Source: a virus
Direction: 5' to 3' (one strand)
DNA length: 49,277 nucleotides
IMG/VR virus record: IMGVR_UViG_3300025030_000154
Coordinates: 1-49,277 of that record
Part shown: positions 40,324-49,206 of the stretch, one piece after another
Layout: each line of letters starts with the position of its first letter
Position numbering within the stretch: the stretch's first letter is position 1
Position numbers and translations under genes: made by a program
Notes under the pieces: generated by a model
What the model saw: only the letters and a program-made list of their open reading frames with translations
Told to the model about the DNA's origin: nothing
Database searches by the model: none

Positions 40324-40509
40324 CTATCCCTTATCCTGGTACTGCGGCTTCAGGGTGTACGCCCCCTCGCCGTCTTTTATCAGTTTGGCCCCCACCGCCT
40401 TCGGGTTGGTCGAGGCGAGGCTGTCGGCGAACTCTTCGGCGGTAAAGCCGACGGGGACGTTGTAAGTGCGCCCCTCGAATTTCACTGTGATGTCGGTTTG
40501 CTGGTCCAT
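40324..40509 (-). CDS. PRTRC system protein C-like (61 aa, beta-grasp candidate)
   Basis: A small protein, VKFEGRTYNVPVGFTAEEFADSL..., ending QYQDKG. The C-terminal Lys-Gly and the segment STNPKAVGAKLIKDGEGAYTL match my memory of PRTRC system protein C, a small ubiquitin-like (beta-grasp) member of ParB-related, ThiF-related cassettes. The start at 40509 follows GGAGA; a longer frame to 40539 is unlikely. If it is Ubl-like, its C-terminal Gly would be the adenylation target of the nearby ThiF-like protein. Confidence 0.6.
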   Translation of the reverse strand: MDQQTDITVKFEGRTYNVPVGFTAEEFADSLASTNPKAVGAKLIKDGEGAYTLKPQYQDKG

Positions 40510-40528
40510 CTGCACGGTCTCCTTTTGG

Positions 40529-40810
40529 CTAGAATGCACTCATTTCTTCTGCGGGTTCTTCTGGAAGCGCTGCAGGCCCGGCGCCTGCGGGGCGAGCGGT
40601 TCGCGTGGCTTCCCTCACCTGCTTCTCCATCGCATCGAGGAGCTCCGCCTGATCGGCAGCCGGGAGACAATCGGAGCTCACCTTCTCGGTTTTAAAATGC
40701 TCTCCGACACAGACCGTTCTGGTGATCTGCTCGGGGAGTCGGACGGCGCCGGGGACCAGCTGGGCCGGGTCAATCTGGAAGTGATAGGCAACCTGCACTC
40801 GTGTCTGCAT
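40529..40810 (-). CDS. Unknown protein between PRTRC C and ThiF (93 aa)
   Basis: A beta-type N-terminal half (TRVQVAYHFQIDPAQLVPGAVRLP...ITRTVCVGEHFKTE) and an acidic, Pro/Ala-rich tail. It lies exactly between the ThiF-like and C-like genes. It could be a diverged PRTRC E, but length and sequence do not show this. Confidence 0.35.
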   Translation of the reverse strand: MQTRVQVAYHFQIDPAQLVPGAVRLPEQITRTVCVGEHFKTEKVSSDCLPAADQAELLDAMEKQVREATRTARPAGAGPAALPEEPAEEMSAF

Positions 40811-40813
40811 GCT

Positions 40814-41575
40814 CTACGCTCCTTTTAGGTAATCTCTGGTAATGAAGGCGGAGGTCATCCGTCCCTTTGCAACGTCGAAATAAATAGCGGGTGTCGTCAA
40901 CTCGCCCTTCACCAGGAGCTGGTGCAGTATCGCGAGCCCCGCGGCCGCCGCCCACTCGTTGGCGAACACACCCTGCTCGGCAAAAGGGGTATCCGCGCAC
41001 GAGGGTGCTTTCGCCTTGGGACGCCTCAGCTTCGCCATGCCGGCCAGAAGGTAAGGGTTGGGGAGATGGGCGACGTGCGGCGACTTATCCCACTCCCGCA
41101 CCTGGAGGCCGATCGCTTTCTTATCCTCCGTGGTGCCGAACAAAGCCTGTCCTGTTTCCAGCCCGTTGCCCAAGTCAAGCCAGCACCCTTGCCCCTTGTA
41201 CGGCTTCCTGCTTTCAACCGTGTCGACACAGGTGACGACAAGACGCTCGTGACGCGAGCTGCTCTTCAGCCAATCCTCTCCCCTTGCCTGCAGGGCCCCA
41301 AACTTGAGCCCGTATTGCTGGTTCAGTCGGTAGGCCAGGGCGGATGCCTTGGGTTCCTCTATTTCCCAGGGGAAGAAAGCCTGCCTCGCGCAGTTCTTCT
41401 CCTCGACAACGTCCGGATCCACAAGGAGCACGTCCACGGAGAGCCGGTATCCTGCCACCATCTTGGCGAGCCCTTGCGCGAGATAGCTCCCGGTACCGCC
41501 GGTGCCTACGATCACGACGTTGCGGAAGTGCGGGGCCAGATATCCCTTTCTGTTCTGCGGCTGTTTGTCTGTCAT
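40814..41575 (-). CDS. PRTRC ThiF/E1-like protein
   Basis: A 253-residue E1-like adenylating protein: Gly-rich loop IVGTGGTGSYLA (residues 22-33), acidic pair VDPDVVEEKNCARQAFF with Arg64, and a candidate catalytic Cys193 (SCAD). In the PRTRC family such ThiF proteins are thought to activate a small ubiquitin-like partner. It overlaps the B-type gene by ATGA and is in the middle of the cassette. Confidence 0.75.
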   Translation of the reverse strand: MTDKQPQNRKGYLAPHFRNVVIVGTGGTGSYLAQGLAKMVAGYRLSVDVLLVDPDVVEEKNCARQAFFPWEIEEPKASALAYRLNQQYGLKFGALQARGEDWLKSSSRHERLVVTCVDTVESRKPYKGQGCWLDLGNGLETGQALFGTTEDKKAIGLQVREWDKSPHVAHLPNPYLLAGMAKLRRPKAKAPSCADTPFAEQGVFANEWAAAAGLAILHQLLVKGELTTPAIYFDVAKGRMTSAFITRDYLKGA

Positions 41576-42237
41576 GCTTTCGCCTCCAGGAGCTGCTTGC
41601 CGGTACCCAGCTTGTTGAGGGTTTTGAACGGACAGCGGCCGCCGTACTTCTTGTGGTAGTCATAAAAAGGGATCTGCCCGATCCCGACGATGTTGTTGTG
41701 CCAGTTGAACGGTGTGTCGAAGACGGTTTTCTCAGCAGCCTTCCGCACGTTGCCATCCGTCGCGCGGTGGGTGGAACCGAGGCACATGCGCGAGCCGCTC
41801 AGGTTCGGCAGCGGCAACTCGTACAGCACCGTGTCCGGCTTGAGAACGGCGCCGGAGAAGCCCCAGATCTCAATGCCGTTGATCTTGCGGCCGGCGCTGT
41901 CGACGCGAACCTTGAGAGCAAGAGAAGGGAACTTCATCTTCAGTGCCGTGAGCTTCCCCTTCGACTTACGCTTCGGGCTGTGACCCTTGCGATACAGGAT
42001 TGTTCTCTCCGAAGCCGGCAAGGTGATCAGATAGGTTTCGGCATTCCCGCCCTTCTTCATCCAAACCAGACCGGGGAAAGGCCTGAACGTCAGCTCCGTA
42101 TGGAAAAACTGCATCAGTTGCTCCTGAGTCACCACGAAGCGGCGCTCACCATCACCGGTGAAATCGGACAAGACGATCTCCTCCTCGAAGATGCCAATGC
42201 CGTACAGCTGTTTCTGCAGGTATCCTTCGTTGTTCAC
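41572..42237 (-). CDS. PRTRC system protein B-like
   Basis: A 221-residue protein with a GTG start at 42237 overlapping the F-type stop. ELPLPNLSGSRMCLGSTHR (about 155-173) contains an isolated Cys in a conserved-looking loop, which in comparative studies is proposed to make this family E2-like (ubiquitin-conjugating fold). Other segments (LYGIGIFEEEIVLSDF, YLITLPASERTIL) are beta-rich. Assigned by position in the cassette plus this motif. Confidence 0.65.
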   Translation of the reverse strand: MNNEGYLQKQLYGIGIFEEEIVLSDFTGDGERRFVVTQEQLMQFFHTELTFRPFPGLVWMKKGGNAETYLITLPASERTILYRKGHSPKRKSKGKLTALKMKFPSLALKVRVDSAGRKINGIEIWGFSGAVLKPDTVLYELPLPNLSGSRMCLGSTHRATDGNVRKAAEKTVFDTPFNWHNNIVGIGQIPFYDYHKKYGGRCPFKTLNKLGTGKQLLEAKA

Positions 42238-43304
42238 AGTTCCCCCTTCCTGTATCTCACCGCCAGCCTGCTCTGTTTGGGGCTCACCCATTTAACCGAC
42301 CTTTTGCCGTGTACCTTCCGCCATACTTCGCATACCTCATGGATAAAGATCTCAGCCGTCCCTTCCTGCGTGTTGTCCCACATGAGGTAGGGGTCAGGTA
42401 TGGCTCCATCCATGGCAGCGAACGCTTCGCTATAAGCGAGGGCGAAATCGATGTCCTCTTTTTTCGTGATAGTGAGATCGTTGTCCCAGCCGCCGTCACC
42501 GTCGATGATGGCGAATTCCATTTCCCAATATTTCGGAAACTTTTCTACAACCGGAGCGAAGTAGCTTTCCTCCACATTGGCCAGCTTCTTGAGGTCAACG
42601 GTACGTTCCCCGTCGTAGTCGTGATAGGCCTGCACCAAAGCCTGGAGCCCGATCTCCCCGATCAGCTTCAGATCCTGCCGCGGCAGCTCGATTTCAAGCC
42701 CTTCCGACTCGCCCAAAATGTGCTCCAGCAGCGAGTGAACACCGCTGACTCCGCTTAGGAACGCTTCAACGACCCCCCCGCCTTCATCCTGGTAGCTGTA
42801 GCAGGGGATCATCAGGTTCAGACATTCGAGACTGGTGAGCGGCGTATGCTCGCCGATGTCCTCGAGGTGCATCCCCAAGCCGTAGTAGTCACTGGCGCGC
42901 GTCCACAGATCATCCACAAAGGCGGACAAGCTGGCGCCGTTGCAAGGGGCTTGAAGCAGATCTTCCTTCGCCAGACCGTTCGCCAGGTACCACTCCCACA
43001 CGGCGCGGACCGACTTGAACAGATCGGGAGAGAGCAGCTTGTGGGATGCGACCAGTTTGCGAGGGGCCGGAAGCGGCCGCCGGCTGCGGCGCTGTGTAGG
43101 CTCAAAGTGCTGGGTCCCGGCAATCTTGGAGCTGATGACGTTTCCACAGTTATCTCTGGCGCACCATGGGTAGATCTCCTGCCAGGGACGCAGCAGGTCC
43201 CCCATCTCTTTAACCGGAACGGTGGTAGCGCGATCCGGCATTACGGACAGAACCCCACCGGCCACAGCCTCTGTGATCCGCTCTATGATGACGGCGACGC
43301 CCAT
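42234..43304 (-). CDS. PRTRC system protein F-like
   Basis: A 356-residue protein between the ParB-like and B-like genes, the usual position of PRTRC F (a family without known function). Contains RPWQEIYPWCARDNCGNV, a helical SAFVDDLWTRASDYYGLG, and a beta-rich C-terminus. The start is 3 nt after the ParB stop. Assignment is by gene order and length. Confidence 0.55.
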   Translation of the reverse strand: MGVAVIIERITEAVAGGVLSVMPDRATTVPVKEMGDLLRPWQEIYPWCARDNCGNVISSKIAGTQHFEPTQRRSRRPLPAPRKLVASHKLLSPDLFKSVRAVWEWYLANGLAKEDLLQAPCNGASLSAFVDDLWTRASDYYGLGMHLEDIGEHTPLTSLECLNLMIPCYSYQDEGGGVVEAFLSGVSGVHSLLEHILGESEGLEIELPRQDLKLIGEIGLQALVQAYHDYDGERTVDLKKLANVEESYFAPVVEKFPKYWEMEFAIIDGDGGWDNDLTITKKEDIDFALAYSEAFAAMDGAIPDPYLMWDNTQEGTAEIFIHEVCEVWRKVHGKRSVKWVSPKQSRLAVRYRKGEL

Positions 43305-43307
43305 GAC

Positions 43308-45104
43308 CTAGCCTTTCCTCGCCCCGAGGACCTCGGCCGGGACGCGGCCGGCGAGATCGGCGCCGCTCTTCATGATGGCGTCGATGAGCGCTTCTTTGGG
43401 TAGAGAGTGGAGCGCCTTCCCCTTGTGGTGCTGCTCCCAGTAGGCGACCACCTTCTTGTCGGACCAGATGTTAATGTCGGGCTCCTCGCCGATCCGGACG
43501 ATCTCGCTCTTGCTCAGCTCCTGGAGGTACTCCGCCGTGAAGGCCCAGTCGCTCACCCGCACTCCGAAAAATCCGGCGGCGAGTCTGCGCACGTCGGCCG
43601 ATACTCCGTTCCCTTCCATCAGCTGGGCCAGTGCGGCCTGGCGCAGCGCGCTGTCTATCTCTTCTGCCAGCATGTCGTCAAATATCCTGCTTGCCACCAC
43701 GCCGGTGTCGGAGTTGTTGCCGAGATCGAGGAGCGAATCAACAACCTTTCGCGCCGGGAGCGATACCGATGCAAGAGCCAGCAGGGCAAGCCCAGTAATG
43801 CGGGTATCATCGAAAGTCGCCTGTTTAACCGCTTTCTCCAGACGCTCTTTCAGGAAGCTCTGGCGATACTTCTCCCCCCTGGGTGCGTTGAAGACCGGAG
43901 CATCAGGAGTATCCACCGGCTTGCTCTTGGCAGGAGGAGCCGTCTGTCGCTTTGCCACTGGAGGCGGAAAGGAAACCTTCCCCGGGGACTGGACTACTTT
44001 TTCCGGCGTTTCCTGTTTTTTGCCCACCGGGTTCTCAACCGGCGGAGAAGCAACGACTTTCTCGGGCTCCGGGGTGGGCGAAACTTGCGGCGCGAGATAC
44101 AGCTCCTCGAAGCAGTTGCGCGGGCCAATGCAGGTGCGCTCATATCCGGAGACGACGGCGCCGGTCAGGCGGAGCACCGAGACGAAAAGGTCGCACTGCA
44201 GGCAGCGCTGCGCCGTCTCCTTGCCGATGATCGGCTCCCGGTGCTCGTTGCCCAGCCGGTGCCCGAAGCGGAAGCCGCGCGTGCCGATCTGTGCGTGCGC
44301 CTTGCTCTGCAGCCAGTTCGCCTCCAGGAACGCGGACTGCTTCACCTCGAAGCAGTTGCTGTTGCTGCATTTGCCGCCGGGGGTGACGTCGGCGAACAAC
44401 CCGGACTGCACCGCTGTGTTGTGCATGCAGACCTGGCAGTCGGCTTTGTCGAAGAAGCCGCGCTCGAGCTCCGGGCAGATCGCGCCGATCCTCTCGCCGA
44501 GCTCGCGAACCGTGAGCTTGCTCCTCAGGCACGCCGTCAGCAGCTCCAGGATCTGCGCGGAGTCGGCGACGCGCGTGAACATCTCGACGTGGGACTGGGT
44601 AAGCGCTCCATCTCTCCAGGCGGTGAGGACCTCGGCGGGTAGCTCCAGCATGCGCACCTGACGCCGGATCGCGTGGGTCGGGATGCCGGTACGAGCCGAT
44701 ATCTCTGCCACCGATTCAGGAGTACTCCCGTAGCGTCCCAGATAAGCCTTGAAGGCCTGCGCGGTTTCGAGGGGAGAGAGGTCCTCGCGCTGCAGGTTCT
44801 CGATCACCATCAGGTCGAAAGCTGCGTCGTCGTCGACTTCGCGCACCATGCACGGAACCTCGGAGAGTTCCGCCTGCAGTGCGGCACGATAGCGCCGCTC
44901 GCCGGCAATCACTTCGAAGTTGCCCGAGGCGAGGGGACGGACCAGAAGGGGCTCGATGACACCCTTACCCCGGACCGACTCAACCAGCTCCGCGAAGCGG
45001 GCCCGGCGCTGCGGCGTCATGTTCTCCTCAAACCGGCGGGCGTTGTACTCGTTGGGGGTGAGCTCTTTAAGGGCTATGTTGGCGAAGCGCGCTTCATTCG
45101 ACAT
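43308..45104 (-). CDS. PRTRC ParB-like protein
   Basis: A 598-residue ParB/Spo0J-type protein. N-terminal ParB/sulfiredoxin-like domain with IAGERRYRAA (about 66-75, the CTP/DNA-clamp motif in ParB proteins) and ENLQREDLSP (102-111), then the KorB-type helix-turn-helix region (VAEISARTGIPTHAIRRQV). A Cys-rich middle (CQVCMHN...CSNSNCF...CLQC) follows, then a Pro/Lys linker and helical C-terminus. ParA is not seen. It is the first PRTRC gene after primase and could aid copy stability or replication control. Confidence 0.75.
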   Translation of the reverse strand: MSNEARFANIALKELTPNEYNARRFEENMTPQRRARFAELVESVRGKGVIEPLLVRPLASGNFEVIAGERRYRAALQAELSEVPCMVREVDDDAAFDLMVIENLQREDLSPLETAQAFKAYLGRYGSTPESVAEISARTGIPTHAIRRQVRMLELPAEVLTAWRDGALTQSHVEMFTRVADSAQILELLTACLRSKLTVRELGERIGAICPELERGFFDKADCQVCMHNTAVQSGLFADVTPGGKCSNSNCFEVKQSAFLEANWLQSKAHAQIGTRGFRFGHRLGNEHREPIIGKETAQRCLQCDLFVSVLRLTGAVVSGYERTCIGPRNCFEELYLAPQVSPTPEPEKVVASPPVENPVGKKQETPEKVVQSPGKVSFPPPVAKRQTAPPAKSKPVDTPDAPVFNAPRGEKYRQSFLKERLEKAVKQATFDDTRITGLALLALASVSLPARKVVDSLLDLGNNSDTGVVASRIFDDMLAEEIDSALRQAALAQLMEGNGVSADVRRLAAGFFGVRVSDWAFTAEYLQELSKSEIVRIGEEPDINIWSDKKVVAYWEQHHKGKALHSLPKEALIDAIMKSGADLAGRVPAEVLGARKG

Positions 45105-46563
45105 TGGTTCCTCCTCTTTCCGTTTGGTCTTCTCTCTCTATTACCGGCGGCCTTGCTGCGAAAACCTCCCAGGCGCGCTCGTAATACCTGAGCAGCTTCT
45201 TCAGCGCGCCCTCGAGCTTCTCTTCGTCCGCCGACGCGAAGGCCAGATCGACTGCGTCCTCTGCTGCCGCGATGTGCCCCTTGATTTCCTGCTGTTTCTG
45301 GAGCCACTCCATTCCGCCGTTGGGACAGCTCGATTCAATGAGGCTTCGAGCGTCCTTGATCCACTGCCAGCCCCTCTCATTGCTCCATTCACCCACCGCG
45401 GCCTCCTTGTTTTCGTCCTCTATCGCCCGCACAAGACCGTACTGGACCGTCATTGCCGGCGGCAACCCTGCCATCACCCAGGCGCGGATATCGACACCGC
45501 GGGAAAGGGCGTCGCCGGGATCCTTTCCGTCCAGCACCGGCCAGCGTTTCGCGCGGCGGTAATTTTTCAGCCACCAGCGCGCCGCCTTCCCGCCGGGGTT
45601 TTCGTAGTTTCCGGTGTTGGCGTTTTGGCGCGGCTCGAAATCGGTGGCGACCAGGATGACGAGCGCCTTGTCGAGTAGCGCCGCGGCCCGCGACTTGGGC
45701 TTGACGTCGCAGGACATGAGAGGCAGGGCGCCCACCAGGTCGCCGGCAACCCAGTCGATGAGGAGTCCGCAGAGGTCCGCCTCGACAACCACGAAGGCCC
45801 GGGCCGTCGGATTGAGAATCACGACGTCATCACCGGACCCGGAGACCGCCACGTAACCCGGCACGTCCTCGCTGCGGTCCTCTTCGGGAACACGGACCCT
45901 CACCCGATGGATCACTCCGTCGACGTAGGTGGGGATGACGATCCCGCGCGGCACCCAGAGCTTTTTCGGCTTACCGGTTTTCTTGCTGGTCTCTTCCGGC
46001 AAGCCCCATGACTCTCGCGACCGCCAGATCGTCTTCGCATTCCAGCCCAGCCGGTTCTTTAGCACCGCTTCAAGCGGGAGCCCACGGCCGGCAAGGTAGG
46101 CGAGCTGCTCGGGGCAGCTCAGCAGGGCCTCGTGGGCTTCGGAGACCACCTCTTCCGCTTTGGCCTGCCAGATCTCGGCCGGCGTCTTGGCGTCGCCAGG
46201 GGTGAAGGACGAGGAAGCTTTGGCCTTGGGGGTAGAGGGCGCGTCCCTGGGGTCTTTTTTGGGAGGTGCAACTCCGTTTCCCATCCTGCACTTGTCGGAC
46301 ACCGGGCAGGTGTTGGAGTTGCAAGCCTTGCCGGCTGCGGCATGGGCATCGGGGCAGCTCAGGTTCTCGAAACGGCGCAGGAAAGAGATGACATCGCCAT
46401 GACCGCAGTTGCGGCAGAACCAGCGACCGTCGGCCTTGACCGAAAAGCGGTCCGACTTGGCAGCGCCGCCGGGACCGTGACCGCACTCCGGACAGGGGCC
46501 GTGCCATTCGGAGCCGACTTTGCGCATCTCAACATGTCTCTGGACTATCTCAAGCAGTGTCAT
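45094..46563 (-). CDS. DnaG-type primase (CHC2 + TOPRIM)
   Basis: A 489-residue primase. Zinc ligands Cys24, Cys27, Cys50 and Cys53 form the CHC2 module (CPECGHG...FCRNCGHGD). An extra Cys cluster (ACNSNTCPVSDKC) lies near 80-92. A TOPRIM-like stretch (VVVEADLCGLLIDW, VILVATDFEPRQ) is at about 255-313. The C-terminal region is helical. It would make primers for the helicase encoded next, with the iteron-like DNA between them. Confidence 0.72.
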   Translation of the reverse strand: MTLLEIVQRHVEMRKVGSEWHGPCPECGHGPGGAAKSDRFSVKADGRWFCRNCGHGDVISFLRRFENLSCPDAHAAAGKACNSNTCPVSDKCRMGNGVAPPKKDPRDAPSTPKAKASSSFTPGDAKTPAEIWQAKAEEVVSEAHEALLSCPEQLAYLAGRGLPLEAVLKNRLGWNAKTIWRSRESWGLPEETSKKTGKPKKLWVPRGIVIPTYVDGVIHRVRVRVPEEDRSEDVPGYVAVSGSGDDVVILNPTARAFVVVEADLCGLLIDWVAGDLVGALPLMSCDVKPKSRAAALLDKALVILVATDFEPRQNANTGNYENPGGKAARWWLKNYRRAKRWPVLDGKDPGDALSRGVDIRAWVMAGLPPAMTVQYGLVRAIEDENKEAAVGEWSNERGWQWIKDARSLIESSCPNGGMEWLQKQQEIKGHIAAAEDAVDLAFASADEEKLEGALKKLLRYYERAWEVFAARPPVIEREDQTERGGTNVE

Positions 46564-46943
46564 TTCTGCGCTTCTCCTTCATGGTCATTAAATCGCCATA
46601 AATGGTCTTAAAAATAATCTTGCCAGTAAAGCCACTGTATTTATTGGCTTTTTTCTTAAAATATGACCATATGACTATTATTTTTATATTTGCTCAAAAG
46701 AAGTAAAAAAGTTTTTTTAGTAAAAGCAGCCCTTCCTGTCCCGTATGAAATAGTTTTGGCGCTCTTACGTGTACGTGCCCGCGCACGTCGTCATATGGTC
46801 ATATGCCCATAAAATGGCAAAATAACCGTTTAGTTCCGATAGCTTATAAAACCAGATTATTTTATGACCATTTTAGAAGGGCGAAATGGTCATAAAATGC
46901 CCCGCCCCCCTTGGGAAATTCCGTCCAGCGTAAAAGCCGATGG
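46564..46943. other. AT-rich intergenic region with iteron-like cluster
   Basis: 380 bp without genes, AT-rich. It contains the ATGGTCAT/ATGACCAT sites listed separately, A/T tracts, and a GC-rich island with ACGTGTACGTGCCCGCGCACGT palindromic character (about 46768-46790). A position between primase and P4-type helicase, with repeats, is what a replication origin needs. No clear promoter was identified, although the ParB/primase genes need one. Confidence 0.6.
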
Positions 46944-46947
46944 TCAT
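46581..46947. repeat. Iteron-like sites ATGGTCAT (six exact copies)
   Basis: Exact copies at 46581-46588, 46795-46802, 46886-46893 and 46940-46947 (forward) and 46663-46670, 46864-46871 (reverse), plus near copies at 46602, 46671 and 46803. Flanks are A/T-rich, suggesting a longer consensus. The last copy lies inside the end of the helicase gene. An 8-mer this frequent in about 370 bp is far beyond chance. Confidence 0.72.
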
Positions 46948-48812
46948 ACCTCGTGGGTGAGTATCCTCACCCCGTAGAGCCGCACCTGGCCGTTGCGCTC
47001 TTCGACCGTGAACCCCTTCTCGCGCAGCTTCTTCGAGGTGCCTTTCCCGGTCGGGAGATACTTCTTCGCTTCCGTGATCCGCTCGGCGAACCACTTCTGG
47101 TACAGTTCCTTGAACTCCTTGAACGGGATCCACTCTTCGTCGTCCACGCCCTTGCCGATATAGCGCCACAGATCGGGACGGTCATCGACATGGCACCCGC
47201 GGTTGCCGTCGGCAATGCTGGCATACTGAGCGGTATCGAACTGCGCCATGTCGCCGTTGTTGTAGCTCTGCCTGGGATCCCACGGCCGCAACGTGTGCGT
47301 CGTGAGGAACTGTTCCAGGTAATCCTCGCTGCGGCGGTGCTCCTCGACGTTGGCGACGATCTGGGGCGGTGGCGCCAGCCCGTGCTTCTGCCAGAGGGCG
47401 CAGCCGCGCACCAGCCAGGCGAGAATTCCGGGGTACTGGCTCTTTAGACGCGCCGTGAGCTGGTCGTCTTTTTTCCGGAAGAACCCGATGCGGGAGGGTG
47501 TCTTCGCCTCCTCTGCCGCGATATCGTCGACGAAGGAGTAGAGGAACTGGAACAGGACCAGGCGCCGGCGCAGGGCGAAGTCGGCGGTGAGGCCGTGCGG
47601 TATGTGGTTCGACTGCACGAACATGGTGTGGGTGGGCCCGAAGTTGGTCTCTTCCACGAAGAGTCCCCTGGCGTTCAACGTGTCGGCGCCGGTCAGCTCC
47701 TTCACCTTGGCCGCCGAGATGCGGCAGTGCTCGTCCGTCTCGGAAGCGATCACGATGCGGCGGCCGCGCAGGGCCATGATGTCCGTGGAGACGCTCGAAG
47801 AGTTCCGCGGCGTCTTCTGCTCCAGGATCATCTCCGGGAGGATCCTCCAGCAGAGGTCGCCCATGATCGCCTGAATCGTTTCGAAGATGACCCCTTTGCC
47901 GTTCGCCCCCTCGCCGACGAAGCACGCCAGTATCTGCTCGTGGCAGAAGCCGGTGATGGCGTAACCGAAGAGCCGCTGCAGGAACGCCCGGACCTCAGGG
48001 TCCGGCAGGCTGGATTCGAGCAGCGCTTCCCAGTCCGGACAGGGCGCATCGAGGCCGAGGTATTCGACCGGGACGCTCTTTACCAGCAGATCGGAAGGCC
48101 GCCCCGGGAGGAGCTCCGCCGTCTCCAGGTCGACCACTCCGTTCTCGCAGGCCAGTAGCCAGGGGCGCTGGTCGAGTTGCTCCGAGAGTATGGACAGAGG
48201 ATTTTCTACAACGGCAGCCCATGCGACGCAGTTTTTGGCCCCGACCATGGAGCGGAGGCGGTCGACCCTGCGCGTCAGGGCCTTCCTCCTGCTCATCAGC
48301 CCACTGAGGACCGCGGCAAAGCGGGACGCTTTCTCCGCCGCCTCCCTCGCTTCCAGATCCGCCTGGTACAGGGCGGAGGCGTCTTTATCCTTCTCCGCCT
48401 GCTTCACCCGCTTTTTGGCGGCCGCCACCTCGGCGTTTGCCTCCTGGAGAGAGGCGGTATTGCGGTCGATCGGGCCGTCAAGATCCTTCGCTTCATCGAG
48501 AAACGCGGTGGCCACCGCCTCCACGCCGCGCAGATGCTCGCTCTTGCGGTCCAGGCTCCAGTGGTGGGAACGCCACACCAGCCACTTCTTGTCGTCGGAT
48601 ACGTACAGGAAGCGGTCGCGCTGCAGATGCGTGTAGAGGATCCCGTCGCCGACCTCGTTGTTGGCGAGGCACTGCAGGATCAGCTCCGAGCCGGCAGCGG
48701 TCGCGTCCGGCGTAGCTGCGGGGTCCGCGAAGTGTTCGTTTTCCGCCTGGACCCGCTCCTCTACCTTGGCTTTTATCTCCTCCGGAGTAAGCAGCGGCAC
48801 ATCATCAAGCAC
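46944..48812 (-). CDS. P4-type primase-helicase (D5/SF3)
   Basis: A 622-residue replication protein. A coiled-coil insert lies at about 118-172, the D5_N-type region at about 185-290, and an SF3 helicase follows: Walker A GEGANGKG (300-307), Walker B-type IVIASETDE (about 355), and sensor VQSNHIPHG (about 400). The C-terminal region may bind the origin, as P4 alpha does with its iterons. The neighbouring repeat cluster supports that. It is coupled to the upstream zinc/HTH gene by overlap. Confidence 0.85.
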   Translation of the reverse strand: MLDDVPLLTPEEIKAKVEERVQAENEHFADPAATPDATAAGSELILQCLANNEVGDGILYTHLQRDRFLYVSDDKKWLVWRSHHWSLDRKSEHLRGVEAVATAFLDEAKDLDGPIDRNTASLQEANAEVAAAKKRVKQAEKDKDASALYQADLEAREAAEKASRFAAVLSGLMSRRKALTRRVDRLRSMVGAKNCVAWAAVVENPLSILSEQLDQRPWLLACENGVVDLETAELLPGRPSDLLVKSVPVEYLGLDAPCPDWEALLESSLPDPEVRAFLQRLFGYAITGFCHEQILACFVGEGANGKGVIFETIQAIMGDLCWRILPEMILEQKTPRNSSSVSTDIMALRGRRIVIASETDEHCRISAAKVKELTGADTLNARGLFVEETNFGPTHTMFVQSNHIPHGLTADFALRRRLVLFQFLYSFVDDIAAEEAKTPSRIGFFRKKDDQLTARLKSQYPGILAWLVRGCALWQKHGLAPPPQIVANVEEHRRSEDYLEQFLTTHTLRPWDPRQSYNNGDMAQFDTAQYASIADGNRGCHVDDRPDLWRYIGKGVDDEEWIPFKEFKELYQKWFAERITEAKKYLPTGKGTSKKLREKGFTVEERNGQVRLYGVRILTHEV

Positions 48813-49206
48813 CAGCGACCTCCGCCAGAGCCCGGAACTTCGCCTGCCAGTTGCGTACGGTGTCCTTGTGGACGTCGATCACTGCTGCGATTTTTGCGGC
48901 GGGCACTTCCAGTTCGGAGAGGACGGCAAGAAGGTAGACCTCGACGGGGTCGAGTTGCGATGACTGCAAAATGGTGCCGGTGAGCGACGTGAAGAAGCGG
49001 CCGCATTCCTTGCACTGGATGCGCTCGCACTGGTACCAGCGCTCGAGGCGCTTCTCATCGGAGATCCCCACCTTGCAGTGGGGGCAGCACGCGCCGGCCG
49101 GGTGCAGCTGGTCGACCACCCATCTGCCGACCGTCACCTTGGCGAGGCACTCTGCTGAAAAGCTGTCAAGACACTTGCAAGAGGATAAGCCCATAAAATT
49201 GTTCAC
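48805..49206 (-). CDS. Zinc-ribbon + helix-turn-helix protein
   Basis: A 133-residue protein. CCPHCKVGISD...YQCERIQCKECGRFF (about 40-72) is a zinc ribbon like those at the start of IS1/IS1595 transposases, followed by TGTILQSSQ and a helix-turn-helix (AAKIAAVIDVHKDTVRNWQAKF). No transposase catalytic domain follows, so it is a phage regulator that shares the DNA-binding part. The GTG start at 49206 follows GGAGGG at 8 nt. It heads the replication block. Confidence 0.68.
   Translation of the reverse strand: MNNFMGLSSCKCLDSFSAECLAKVTVGRWVVDQLHPAGACCPHCKVGISDEKRLERWYQCERIQCKECGRFFTSLTGTILQSSQLDPVEVYLLAVLSELEVPAAKIAAVIDVHKDTVRNWQAKFRALAEVAGA

Noticed and set aside
48805-49206. Insertion sequence transposase
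   Set aside because: Only a zinc ribbon and helix-turn-helix are present, with no DDE domain and no terminal inverted repeats, and the gene is coupled to the helicase.
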